From NCBI GenBank assembly GCA_965178125.1, contig OZ237770.1, forward strand, positions 248,001 to 312,000: 64,000 nt of DNA, in the 5' to 3' direction. The translations under genes were made by a program, and so were the position numbers. Positions 52,249 to 63,739 of the stretch are shown in pieces. This DNA is from Bilabrum cf. latius. Lineage: Eukaryota > Bigyra: Bicosoecida > Bigyra > Bicosoecida. The notes below the pieces were generated by a model. That model saw nothing but the letters and a program-made list of their open reading frames with translations. It was not told where the DNA came from and searched no databases. Position 1 is the stretch's first letter, and each line of letters opens with the position of its first letter.

Positions 52249-52592
52249 TGGGGCTGAACAATGCATGTAGTTGCCATACTGTATTATGTTTGGATCGCTT
52301 CAATTTGATTATTGCGCTTTTGGGAGGCGATTATCATTGCGCTGAAGGGATCCCCGTATTTTGGATCTGGATCCACAGGTGGAAATGCTCTTCCGGCTTG
52401 GCCCATCTATCACATCTCGCGCCCGGGACGCAGCACGTTGCGCTCTAGAAACGACGTATCAATAAGCGCATCTTGAACTATAGCGTCAACAATTGGGTGT
52501 ATTAGATACATTGACACTGATCACCGGGCTAAAGTCGTTGTAGTATCCTAGCTATCCCGTCATTCGTGCACAAGTCACTGAGTGTCCAGGTT
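52249..52592. other. Spacer between the kinase gene and the DDE transposon
   Basis: AT-richer. Contains a TCCACAGGTGGA variant of the recurrent palindrome near 52371. No other feature. Confidence 0.4.
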
Positions 52593-55500
52593 CCGTCAGG
52601 GGGCTCATTACCGGAATCCCGAGCGAGCAGGCAGCATAAACGGACTAGATTTCTTGGCCAAATTACAGTTCCAATTTACTGCCACCGCCAGTGCTAGTCA
52701 TGATTACACAGACTTAGTAGGTCTTAAATTCATCTGGGAAGGTCAAAACTTAGAAAAGCGCGCTAAAGAAGGTCGTGGAGGCTGCGAATTTGTTGATCGA
52801 GGGGATTGAAGCATTTGAGGTGACGGAAAAATGGTATCAGAACATGATTCTGTCCCCAGAAAGAGCTTTCATGTTCAATAGAATACTTGAAATTTCCGAT
52901 GATGGCAAGCGGATGAAGATTCCAGAGGCATGTGCGAGTGTATCGTTCTCGAAGGTGGACGACAGTGGCCAACGGGTTGAAAGGAAGGTCGATCCGAAGC
53001 GATGGTACCACTGGCGCACGTGTCTTTAGAATGGCACGCCGATATAGGCAAAAAGAGGACAGCCTCCTTTTTTGTCTCATTGGGTGCAACATATCGTGGC
53101 CACCATGTTCCGGCAGCTGGCTGAGATGGGGTCCGGTGTCTCGGTCCCTCGGGGACGCGGCCTCCTTGGAGCAATGGCCACACGAGCAGGTCTGAAGCCG
53201 AAAGATTGGATGCCTGGCTACAAGTCGTATCGTACCTTCTTAACAAACTTTGGCCTATCAGCAAAGAAGGACGAAGACAAGGAGTGCAGCAGAAAACAGG
53301 CAGAGGCGGCGCACTTGCAGTAGGACTTCATGGTGTAGCTAGCAAAAGAATTCGGCTACAAGATTGACAAGAAGACCGGGAAGGTCAAACTTGGCAAGAA
53401 GCGGATCGATCCCCGCTTTATTTTCAACGCAGACGAAACGATGCTGCAGTTGTACCGCTGTGCGTCCAGAATCATATCTGGCAAGGACATGGCAAGAGTG
53501 AACGGCAACCGGCCAGACTGGAACAAGAAAACCGCAACCTTTCTACCTATCATCAGCGCAGCAGGTCAACTAGCTGTATGTATGCTTATTTTCTAGGCTG
53601 GGGGGGAAGTCACGAAGAAAGAGAAGGCAGCAGCGGCTGCAGCCGGCGTCAAGGCCGAGGAGAAGAGGAAGGCGGCGGTGAAGCAGACGAGCTAGCTCGA
53701 GGCTCAGTTTGAGGCGGTGAAGTCCAAGTACGCGAAGTCAGGGCATCGTGCTAGAGTTTCCGTGTCAACGAAGGCTTCCAGCGCTTCCGCGGGCTCGAGT
53801 TCATCATCAGCTGCGGCAGCGGCACGCCCCTCCCAAGCGGCCTCCAGCTCTTCCTCATCCACTGCAGCAGCAGTGGCCACTCTTCTAACGAAGTACCAAG
53901 GATTGATGGACGCTGCCACTTCCATAGGTGGAGTTCCAGCACGGGAGACCGAAGCAAGTTTGGCCGCCCTGCAAAGTGCTCTGAGAGGCCGTCAAGAAGC
54001 TGCTATCAATGTCTCGCGGCTAGAGAGGGTGGTTCGCAGGGACCAGCGGGCGCGCCGGCAGTAGGCAAGAACCCCCTCCAAAAAGGAGCTTGCAGCTGTA
54101 GAAGAGCACAAAAAAGTCTTGAAGGCGGCCCGGTAGGCTCTTCGGGAGGCGGAGGAAATGGAAATGGCTGAGATCGCTCGGCATCGATTGTACTCGGGGA
54201 CTCGGAATGCGACCACCTCCCAACTTCGAGTAGTTGGACTACACGGCCGGAGGGCGTCGCCTATCAACTGTATTTACGGAGCGTCCCCATCTGGATGGTC
54301 CAATGGATTCACGTGGAACTGTCTGCTGGAGCATTTTGGCCAATGGCTCCAATAGTACCGCAAGCAATGCAAGGTTGGGCCTCGGGAACCAGCCTACCTG
54401 TTCGTGGATGGTCATGACACGCACTTTAACGCCCAAGGCAAACGAGTGGCAGAGAAGTACGGCATCAAGCTGATGAGACTGCCCCCCAACTTGTCACATA
54501 TTGTTCAGCCTTTGGACGTCGCCGTTTTCGCCCCGTTCAAGCAAGCCGTCAAGCGAGCGATGCAGTGGCTAGAGGAGCAGCAGTCAAGCCATGCGAGATC
54601 GAAGGCGTACGCCGCCATGCAGGACGATAGCGACAGTGAGGATGAGGATGAGGACGCTGTGGAAGTGCACATGCCTGTCGAAGACGTACGTAGGCTCAAC
54701 ATTCGGAAGATCTACGAGCTCGTGGATGGGGTGGAGGAGAAGGAGCGCGCCATCAGTGACGAGTGGATCCCCCTGATCGTCAAGCTGTCAGTGGACGCTG
54801 CGATGACGGAGAGCAACATCAAGGCGGGCTTCCGGAAGTCGGGTATATACCCTTTGTGCCCAGAGTAGGCAATGACCTGGGTTCCCATGGAGGTGGAGGG
54901 CAAACCAGGCGCGGGGGCACCTGCTCCAGCCCCTACGGACGACGCTGCGAGCAAGCCTCTACTGCAACGGGTGAGCGACATGGCCGGCGCCATTACGTCG
55001 AGCTATGACGTAGCAATGGAGGCAGACGTAGTGACGGGGTGTGTTACCAGTAAATCATCAGTGGGGTCCCCTGTTGCGACCCGGACACGTAGCACGCCAA
55101 GGGGGAGCTCCCGGGCACCAACGCTCGGCGACATGGGCGCTAAGCTCGGCGAATCAGGTGCTATCGGTAGGGCAGCTGGTGTTGAAGAGAGTCTACGTTC
55201 AACCATGAACGGAGCTTTCTTAAAGAGACACTTGCGGCTGGGTGGGGACCTGCACATCGCGATGGATGGCATCAGCCTCGTAGCGGCGGAAGGCGCCCGG
55301 CAGCTGTCGAATAGTCGCAGTACTCGGACTGCCATGGCGGAGGGGAAAGCTTATAAGCTTCTTGATGAAGCTGAGACTGTACATGACCAGCGAAAGGAGG
55401 TCAGGGCGAAAGCACAGGCCAAGGTCTCGAAGAAGCAGAGTCTGCTGGACAAAATCAAGAAGCTGCAGGCCGAAAAACGGAGCGAAGTGCAGGAAAAGAA

Positions 55501-56186
55501 TGCCCTCAAGCTGAAACTGAGGGAATAGAGCAAGTTGCTGGCGAATTAGCGGGCTCTGCTGGCAGATGAACGCAGGAAACGCCGTGCAGCTGAGAAGCAG
55601 CTTGCTCGAGTGCAGCAGCACGAGCAGCAGAACCTGCCTAGCCACGGCCCAGCCGCCCCCGGATCCAAGCGGATGAGGCAAGCAGACGCTAATACGGACT
55701 CATATGAAGTCGATGACACCCGCAAAAGTGCGAAAATCCCTGCAGGAGCTCGCAGCGGGGGTCTCAAGAGGGTGTCTCGCCCGTCCAAGCGCGCTCGCCA
55801 AGGTGTTTAACCCTGTGTCGCTGATATTGAAATTTGCTACTCCGCTAAACATTAGAATATACCATGATAATCTAGCAGATAAAAAATCGCTAAGGAAGGC
55901 TCAAAATTCACAGCGTGTGTGGGGACGAAAGCTAGTCCTCTTATGCGGCCTGCCGGGCGAAATTTCGTGGAATCCGTGCTCGGTGGCCGACGGCTGGAAC
56001 TGCACCCGCTATATCTTCGTCAATATTGTCTTCTCAGGCCTAATATTTCACCACAGGCATATTATTGAAGTATATATTACATAACAATCAAAAATTAGCT
56101 CTGTTATGATTACTAAAGGTTTGAACGCGGCCCCCGAAAATAGGCCCAATCGGCGATTTTTATTCCGGTAATGAGCCCCCTGACGG
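52593..56186 (+). mobile_element. Pogo-like DDE transposon with terminal inverted repeats
   Basis: The left end CCGTCAGGGGGCTCATTACC, running on to GGAAT, is inverted at the right end (56162-56186, ATTCCGGTAATGAGCCCCCT then GACGG). The 3.6 kb between them hold one long transposase frame. Both ends are flanked by TT, too short to prove a target-site duplication; pogo and Tc1 elements normally duplicate TA. The transposase frame is intact only if TAG is sense, so the element was active under the variant code. Its right part is duplicated in this assembly across the N gap. Confidence 0.8.
52700..55810 (+). CDS. DDE_1 (pogo/CENP-B-like) transposase
   Basis: From ATG 52700 to TAA 55808-55810 the frame is open for 1,036 residues, crossing 15 TAG codons and no TAA or TGA. 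The N-terminal part is KKVVEAANLLIEGIEAFEVT, then LKPKDWMPGYKSYRTFLTNF. The catalytic core has DPRFIFNADETML (first Asp), AYLFVDGHDTHFN (second Asp) and LPPNLSHIVQPLDVAVFAPF (third Asp), the pattern of DDE_1 transposases. A Ser/Ala-rich helical insert of about 150 residues splits the core after ISAAGQLAVCMLIFQ. A basic coiled-coil C-terminus (LQAEKRSEVQEKNALKLKLR) may mediate dimers. CAATAG at 54352 reads WLQQYRK. The three acidic residues are intact, so it may be functional. Confidence 0.85.
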
Positions 56187-56925
56187 TTCGAGTTGCGCAG
56201 CTATTTGCGTTCACTCCTGATCAGAAGCTAGCTGGGTTTTAGAACTAAGGTCTTACCGCCCGCACGACAGCAGGTTTGGCAAGATGGCAATTTCAACGTG
56301 CTATTCGCCGCAAGACCTGTTGCAGATAAAAATGGATATGAAGGAAGAGCTTGAAGCCATCCGATGTGACACTGGTACTATTCATGACACGGCAGGTGTG
56401 AACAGCTACGAACTAGAGCCTCGGACGAATCCCAAGCGAGCAAGAGGGAAGCTAGGAGACAGGCGACGCGGCGGTCAAGACTGCAGCCGCGCAAGTCATG
56501 CCTCATCAGGGACACACCGGCGGTATGACACGAGCCGCAAGCACCTTGGCTTTGCTGCAAGTATGCCTGATGATGCATTAAGTCGCAGTTCCCAACGCGA
56601 CGGTAGCTCTACCGCAAGTGGATCGACTGCAGCACGACAAGCATAGGCCCCTGCCACAAGACTCGCGCCACACGAGCATCCCGACCGACTCATGATGTTG
56701 CAACATAAAGCTGTGACTGACGATCTGCAGGCAACCTTGTCCTCCCTTTTGGTCGATGCTCCAGCAGCCGCCAGTGCGATCTCCAAAGAAGAGGCCGAGA
56801 ACAAAATCGTGTGCATGTTGGAGGCACAGGCACACCGCACAGGGGTCCGGGAAAGCCGTCTGCACTATGGGGGCATAATTTCCTCCGGCTCTAGATCGAC
56901 GTACTCGCGGGAACTCTCTCGGCTG
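54519..56925 (+). repeat. Left copy of a 2,407-bp perfect duplication
   Basis: 54519-56925 and 57126-59532 are identical as far as I compared, at a constant offset of 2,607 bp. The left copy ends exactly where the N run starts and the right copy starts exactly where it ends. This is the pattern of two contigs whose overlapping ends were scaffolded instead of merged. Confidence 0.93.
56284..56925 (+). CDS. Left, truncated copy of the frame at 58891 (probably an assembly artefact)
   Basis: Starts MAISTCYSPQDLLQIKMDMK and runs, through one TAG, into the N gap after SRELSRL. It is identical to 58891-59532, so it is not independent evidence for a second gene. Confidence 0.7.
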
Positions 56926-57125
56926 NNNNNNNNNNNNNNNNNNNNNNNNNNNNNNNNNNNNNNNNNNNNNNNNNNNNNNNNNNNNNNNNNNNNNNNNNNN
57001 NNNNNNNNNNNNNNNNNNNNNNNNNNNNNNNNNNNNNNNNNNNNNNNNNNNNNNNNNNNNNNNNNNNNNNNNNNNNNNNNNNNNNNNNNNNNNNNNNNNN
57101 NNNNNNNNNNNNNNNNNNNNNNNNN
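56926..57125. other. Assembly gap of 200 N
   Basis: Exactly 200 undetermined bases, a round number typical of a placeholder of unknown size. It interrupts the transposon/retroelement region between identical flanks. Confidence 0.98.
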
Positions 57126-58417
57126 TCGCCGTTTTCGCCCCGTTCAAGCAAGCCGTCAAGCGAGCGATGCAGTGGCTAGAGGAGCAGCAGTCAAGCCATG
57201 CGAGATCGAAGGCGTACGCCGCCATGCAGGACGATAGCGACAGTGAGGATGAGGATGAGGACGCTGTGGAAGTGCACATGCCTGTCGAAGACGTACGTAG
57301 GCTCAACATTCGGAAGATCTACGAGCTCGTGGATGGGGTGGAGGAGAAGGAGCGCGCCATCAGTGACGAGTGGATCCCCCTGATCGTCAAGCTGTCAGTG
57401 GACGCTGCGATGACGGAGAGCAACATCAAGGCGGGCTTCCGGAAGTCGGGTATATACCCTTTGTGCCCAGAGTAGGCAATGACCTGGGTTCCCATGGAGG
57501 TGGAGGGCAAACCAGGCGCGGGGGCACCTGCTCCAGCCCCTACGGACGACGCTGCGAGCAAGCCTCTACTGCAACGGGTGAGCGACATGGCCGGCGCCAT
57601 TACGTCGAGCTATGACGTAGCAATGGAGGCAGACGTAGTGACGGGGTGTGTTACCAGTAAATCATCAGTGGGGTCCCCTGTTGCGACCCGGACACGTAGC
57701 ACGCCAAGGGGGAGCTCCCGGGCACCAACGCTCGGCGACATGGGCGCTAAGCTCGGCGAATCAGGTGCTATCGGTAGGGCAGCTGGTGTTGAAGAGAGTC
57801 TACGTTCAACCATGAACGGAGCTTTCTTAAAGAGACACTTGCGGCTGGGTGGGGACCTGCACATCGCGATGGATGGCATCAGCCTCGTAGCGGCGGAAGG
57901 CGCCCGGCAGCTGTCGAATAGTCGCAGTACTCGGACTGCCATGGCGGAGGGGAAAGCTTATAAGCTTCTTGATGAAGCTGAGACTGTACATGACCAGCGA
58001 AAGGAGGTCAGGGCGAAAGCACAGGCCAAGGTCTCGAAGAAGCAGAGTCTGCTGGACAAAATCAAGAAGCTGCAGGCCGAAAAACGGAGCGAAGTGCAGG
58101 AAAAGAATGCCCTCAAGCTGAAACTGAGGGAATAGAGCAAGTTGCTGGCGAATTAGCGGGCTCTGCTGGCAGATGAACGCAGGAAACGCCGTGCAGCTGA
58201 GAAGCAGCTTGCTCGAGTGCAGCAGCACGAGCAGCAGAACCTGCCTAGCCACGGCCCAGCCGCCCCCGGATCCAAGCGGATGAGGCAAGCAGACGCTAAT
58301 ACGGACTCATATGAAGTCGATGACACCCGCAAAAGTGCGAAAATCCCTGCAGGAGCTCGCAGCGGGGGTCTCAAGAGGGTGTCTCGCCCGTCCAAGCGCG
58401 CTCGCCAAGGTGTTTAA
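57126..58417 (+). pseudogene. Duplicate of the transposase 3' part (probably an assembly artefact)
   Basis: Repeats the transposase from VAVFAPFKQAVKRA to its TAA, then the right terminal inverted repeat at 58769-58793. It lacks the N-terminal half because the copy starts at the gap. If the contig overlap is merged, this copy disappears. Confidence 0.8.
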
Positions 58418-58890
58418 CCCTGTGTCGCTGATATTGAAATTTGCTACTCCGCTAAACATTAGAATATACCATGATAATCTAGCAGATAAAAAATCGCTAA
58501 GGAAGGCTCAAAATTCACAGCGTGTGTGGGGACGAAAGCTAGTCCTCTTATGCGGCCTGCCGGGCGAAATTTCGTGGAATCCGTGCTCGGTGGCCGACGG
58601 CTGGAACTGCACCCGCTATATCTTCGTCAATATTGTCTTCTCAGGCCTAATATTTCACCACAGGCATATTATTGAAGTATATATTACATAACAATCAAAA
58701 ATTAGCTCTGTTATGATTACTAAAGGTTTGAACGCGGCCCCCGAAAATAGGCCCAATCGGCGATTTTTATTCCGGTAATGAGCCCCCTGACGGTTCGAGT
58801 TGCGCAGCTATTTGCGTTCACTCCTGATCAGAAGCTAGCTGGGTTTTAGAACTAAGGTCTTACCGCCCGCACGACAGCAGGTTTGGCAAG

Positions 58891-61242
58891 ATGGCAATTT
58901 CAACGTGCTATTCGCCGCAAGACCTGTTGCAGATAAAAATGGATATGAAGGAAGAGCTTGAAGCCATCCGATGTGACACTGGTACTATTCATGACACGGC
59001 AGGTGTGAACAGCTACGAACTAGAGCCTCGGACGAATCCCAAGCGAGCAAGAGGGAAGCTAGGAGACAGGCGACGCGGCGGTCAAGACTGCAGCCGCGCA
59101 AGTCATGCCTCATCAGGGACACACCGGCGGTATGACACGAGCCGCAAGCACCTTGGCTTTGCTGCAAGTATGCCTGATGATGCATTAAGTCGCAGTTCCC
59201 AACGCGACGGTAGCTCTACCGCAAGTGGATCGACTGCAGCACGACAAGCATAGGCCCCTGCCACAAGACTCGCGCCACACGAGCATCCCGACCGACTCAT
59301 GATGTTGCAACATAAAGCTGTGACTGACGATCTGCAGGCAACCTTGTCCTCCCTTTTGGTCGATGCTCCAGCAGCCGCCAGTGCGATCTCCAAAGAAGAG
59401 GCCGAGAACAAAATCGTGTGCATGTTGGAGGCACAGGCACACCGCACAGGGGTCCGGGAAAGCCGTCTGCACTATGGGGGCATAATTTCCTCCGGCTCTA
59501 GATCGACGTACTCGCGGGAACTCTCTCGGCTGGAGGCCAGAGCTGCGATTGAATCGCCTCTGATGCTCGTTTGCATTGCGAGCTGGTGGGTGCGCTTCTG
59601 TGTACAAGCTGATGCAGATTACGTGACCAGCAGAAATCCAAGAAGATACAACTCGCTTTTTCGAGACCTTGTGACGCAGGTCAATGCCTACGTTCGCAAG
59701 CACATTGAAGCCGTGCGCATCAGCGATGGTCCATAGCCCGGATGGTACGTGCGACTCAATGACGGCCGGTCACAGACTTAGCTCATCAGGTGCTCTCGTG
59801 CCTCCTGCCAATCAACTGCGAAAGAATGCGGCACCCAGCACTATGGACTGAGGCGTTTGATTACAGTACTTTCAATCCACCAGCTTTAGTCGCTCGTAGA
59901 TCAGCTCCGAAAGACTAGGCGAGACTCGGCTAGCAGTGGCCCTGCAGCAGTGCTTGCACGAACTAAGGCATTATTGCAAAGTATGGAGTCGTGTGACTCT
60001 ATTGTAGAGCAGGTGGCAGGCTTTCGGATTTTCGCAGTATCCAGTTTAGCGAGACCGGCGGTTGAAGCTGCCAGGCTTTGGCTGCGCATTGCATCCACCA
60101 CAATTGCTGACGATCGCGACGTAGACGGTGGCACTGCTTGGTACAGGGACTAGAGCCTTGAGACCGTTGTGCGGGAGGCATGTAAACTCCTGCGCAGCCT
60201 CACTCGCCCGGACTCTTCGGGGGTACAAGTTATTCCCGTTCCCTCAGATCGCCCACATCATGACTCGCTACTCTTTGAGGAATGCGATAGCGCCTGGACA
60301 AGCAAGGAGTGCATGGGATACAAAGTATCTCTGCTGGAGGTGCAGCTGGCAGAGTGCAAACTCTTGGATGCAGCAGTCATGCCGCAGTTGCTGGCTGGTC
60401 TGCGAAGGTTCGCCATGAGCGAAAGGGTAAGTCTCGAGTGTAGGTTCGAGTGCTGCGATCTGCTCAAGATAGCAAGCCATTGGCATGTTGTACCGGAGGT
60501 TAGCGGGGCTGCGGAAAATGCAAGCAACAGGGGCACGACCTTGGCCAGCCCTGCGAAAAGTGGCGCAGGTACAGGTGCTGGTGCTGGTGCTGGTGCTGGT
60601 GCTGGTGCTGGTGCTGGTGCTGGTGCTGGTGCTGGTGCTGGTGCTGGTGCTGGTGCTGGTGCTGGTGCTGGTGCTGGTGCTGGTGCTGGTGCTGGTGCTG
60701 GTGCTGGTGCTGGTGCTGGTGCTGGTGCTGGTGCTGGTGCTGGTGCTGGTGCTGGTGCTGGTGCTGGTGCTGGTGCTGGTGCTGGTGCTGGTGCTGGTGC
60801 TGGTGCTGGTGCTGGTGCTGGTGCTGTTGCTGGTTCTGGTGCTGGTGCTGGTGCTGGTGCTGGTGCTGGTGCTGGTGCTGGTGCTGGTGCTGTTGCTGGT
60901 GCTGGTGCTGGTGCTGATGCAGGTGCTGGTGCTGGTGCTGGTGCTGGTGCTGGTGCTGGTGCTGGTGCTGGTGCTGGTGCTGGTGCTGGTGCTGGTGCTG
61001 GTGCTGGTGCTGTTGCTGGTGCTGGTGCTGGTGCTGTTGCTGTTGCTGGTGCTGGTGCTGGTGCTGGTGCTGGTGCTGGTCCTGGTGCTGGTGCTGGTGC
61101 TGGTGCTGGTGCTGATGCAGGTGCAGGTGCTGGTACTGGTGCTGGTGCTGGTGCTGGTGCTGACCCAGATTGTAAGGCTGCTGATGCTACTGCCACTGGT
61201 GGCTCTGTCGCACGTTGCAGTAGGGGCAGCCGTTTGGTTTGA
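58891..61242 (+). CDS. Retroelement-associated (gag-like?) protein with an Ala-Gly repeat
   Basis: Open for 783 residues from ATG 58891 to TGA 61240-61242, with TAG as Gln at 59251, 59734, 59779, 59890 and 60151. The N-terminal 120 residues are polar. The middle (DDLQATLSSLLVDAPAAASA, YVRKHIEAVRISDGPQPGWY) and the EACKLLRSLT...LLEVQLAECKLLDAAVMPQL region look helical and folded. Residues of about 560-757 are almost only alternating Gly and Ala, from a hexanucleotide repeat. I recognise no domain. The position just before an RNase H/recombinase-like frame suggests the first ORF of the same retroelement. A host gene interrupted by the element is the alternative. Confidence 0.5.
60571..61162 (+). 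repeat. Hexanucleotide GCTGGT repeat, about 590 bp
   Basis: Nearly 100 units of GCTGGT with rare variants (GTTGCT, TC/CC for GC, GATGCAGGT). In the coding frame it gives poly(Ala-Gly). The other two frames and the complement also stay open, so frames in this stretch are not evidence of genes by themselves. Confidence 0.97.
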
Positions 61243-61272
61243 TGCCCTCGCCCAGAGACTAACCGGAATTAA

Positions 61273-62250
61273 GCCGCTCAATCATTTTCACAACTGCAGC
61301 AGCGTGACAAGCGCCGAGTCCGGCATCTTATAGTGGAGTACAAAGCCGTCAAGATCCAGCTTGACAGTGTGCTACTCGAGGTGTTGCGCGTGATGCGAGC
61401 AGCCATCGCCTCCAACAGAGCACGGCGATTTCTGACGTCGCCGCACCGAGGGCGGCGGGCCATCCTGCGAGTGGATGCCAGCGTGCAAGGCTTCGGTGGG
61501 ACGCTGCAGCTCATTGGGGGCACAGACGACATGGGCAGTGGGCGCTTGCTGGCTCATGGCCAGTTGCCATCGGACCTGACCTGCAACGACGCGCCGCACG
61601 CTGAGATGAGCGCCATCACCATCCTGGTGCAGCACTGGGCACCACTACTTCGGGGGAGAAATGTCTCGCTATTCTGCGACAACAAGCCGTGCGTGGACGC
61701 ATTGAAGGCCGGGGCCGCGAAGCAACGCGCATTGAATCGCCTGTTGATGCCGATGTTCGTGTCCACAACTGCCTTTGATTTTTTCCATCTTTGCGCAGCA
61801 CGTTTCCGATCGGAGGAACAAGGCAACATACCATCTCTCGAGGAACTGTGTGCGGCACCACTTCCCGCGCTCAGACGAGACGCTGGAGCGGCTGGCGTGT
61901 CCACAATGGTGCTGGCGGATATTGCGACCCGGCGCTGCCTCAGCGGTGGCGGTGAGAAAGGCCTGGGCTCGATCGCTTCGGCTCTACGTGACTTCCCTGC
62001 GTTCCGCAGGGACCGCGGCGAGCCCCTCGACCCCTGCCGGCCAGAAGCAGAGGAAATGAGGCAGCAGGCACTCCTGAATACAGCGTGCTGCGAGTACGCC
62101 TCTTGGCGTGGGGAAGACCCTGAAAGCTCGATCGGTGGATCCACGCTATGCAGCTACGTGTCCAATGTCTTTCGTGCGTATACTGGTATTAAGGAGACAG
62201 AGTCTGATTCGTTGTTGACGTCAAATGAGATGATACGCGTCTGTGCCTAA
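61273..62250 (+). pseudogene. Decayed retroelement fragment: RNase H plus possible tyrosine-recombinase start
   Basis: The frame after a TAA at 61270-61272 is open to TAA 62248-62250 but has no early ATG. It reads RRAILRVDASVQGFGGTLQL (first RNase H Asp), APHAEMSAITILVQHW (Glu) and VSLFCDNKPCVDALKAG (second Asp). The expected last motif appears only in the +1 frame, IFAQHVSDRRNKATYHLSR (near 61777-61835). So there is a frameshift near 61770, and the original frame resumes later. Downstream TACCEYASWRGEDPESS then YVSNVFRAYTGI resembles the N-terminal domain of tyrosine recombinases, as in DIRS-type elements. No reverse transcriptase is left between 61243 and 61400. Confidence 0.6.
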
Positions 62251-62371
62251 TAGGATAGGGCCAAGGTGGCAATGCAGGGAGCAAAGCACACGGTCCCTAG
62301 GGCGGGGAACAGGAACAGGAAGCCATGTAGCGACGAGGCCAGTCGACGTGCAAAGGGAAAGAGGTGTATAC
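62251..62371. other. Spacer before the second hAT-like element
   Basis: Short purine-rich spacer, nothing recognised. Confidence 0.4.
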
Positions 62372-63739
62372 CAGGGCTGCACTTTATTAAGGGCAAAACC
62401 TTAATAACAGGACCCAAGCTCGGCCATTAAGGTGGGTATTAAGGAGATTTTCAAAATAATCCATGCTATTAAGATCGAGTCTCTGGATCCTGGTGATATC
62501 TTCAGAATACTTGCAATCACGCATGATTTATAGCCCACAAATGATAAACAACATGCAACTAAACAACATAGTTTTGCAGTTATCCAGGCCGTGGCGCTGG
62601 CTGGATAGCCACAAGCAGCCACTATACGCTTCACTTGTGCTTGGTCACCAAGGCTCGCAGAACCGTCAGGCTTGCATGGTACGGGTACGGGCTGTAGCGA
62701 GAGCCCTTTAAGTGTACAGCGACCACTTGACGGGATGAAGGGTGGGCATGTACCGTGTAAAAGTAGCCTTCAGGTCCCAGGGTACAGACCACGATCCTGG
62801 ATGGTGCACTTGAACACCCTTGCTGCAGCCATCACTTCGATTTGAACCCCCACACACCGTCCCGCCGCATAGTCCTCACGTACTACTGCGAGCTCAGCAT
62901 CTTCTCCATGCCATCAGGCGTCTGCAGCATCTCCCCAACAACTGTCGAGCTCTTCTCGACCTCGTTTACGATGGCCAAGCGCAAACTTCGCGGCGATGAG
63001 GTCGTCGGACCCTTCGGAAGTAGCTGCACTCACGAATTGAACAAGCAGTTGCCGCCCCCTGCTGCCTGTCCGATGGCCTGCCGGGTAGATAACGATTACG
63101 TATGCCACAGATCCATCAACTCTGTACGGTCGATGGTGATCCCGGGCGCGAGTTCCTTGCTCAGGGCGGTAGCATGGTCAGCTTGCGCTGCGGCGGCACC
63201 TGCGTCTGCACCGGTCGGAGAAGCGCACTCTGTGCCTCCTCTACGCTAGGGCGCAATAGGCGATATATCCACCATATCCATCAGGTGGAACTCAACTGGT
63301 ACGTACATCCTGCGCAACGTCACGTGCTGCGAGCCAACTCAGCCTGGCTTCCAGCCGGTCGAAGTAAGCAGCCCTTGCCTCGCGGTATGCCTAAGCTTCG
63401 TACGAATCCATCAGCACCAGTCCATCTTCAGTAATGACGAATACAAAGCCAACGGCAGTGCTTGGTAGCGCCCACCACTTGTTCTTCTCGAGCCATGCCT
63501 TGCCAAAAACCGAGGAGCACGAACAGTCGGTGATTATATTGCTGATGAATTCATCCTCTTTAGTATCGCAGCGATGGCGTGCTTTCCCTTCGAATCCCAT
63601 GTCTTTGATGTGATTGCACGCTGCGTCCTCCAGCAAGACGCCAACGCTTTTGCTTCTGAAGCTATTAGGGCGCCCTGGTGCAAGCAGATGTAAGTCATCG
63701 TGATTCGTCAGCAGCTTATTAAGGTTAAGTGCAGCCCTG
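62372..63739 (-). mobile_element. Second decayed hAT-like element, inverted relative to the first
   Basis: Begins CAGGGCTGCACTTTATTAAG and ends CTTATTAAGGTTAAGTGCAGCCCTG, forming terminal inverted repeats like those of 6617-8272. Flanks are GTGTATAC (left) and GTGTACAT (right), an imperfect 8-bp match. The minus strand carries GKAWLEKNKWWALPSTAVGF and DGLVLMDSYEA followed by an in-frame TAG and AYREARAAYFDRLEARLSWL, matching and extending the remnant in the first element. No intact transposase. Confidence 0.8.

Noticed and set aside
53560-53620. A 21-bp intron (gtatgt...tag) in the transposase
   Set aside because: Too short for splicing, and the stretch reads in frame as AVCMLIFQ with TAG as Gln.
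57126-59532. Second independent transposon copy
   Set aside because: Perfect identity ending exactly at the N gap is better explained by overlapping contig ends.
60258-61333. Minus-strand and alternate-frame ORFs rich in Ala-Pro, Ser-Thr or Leu-Val
   Set aside because: They come from the GCTGGT repeat, which is free of stops in every frame.
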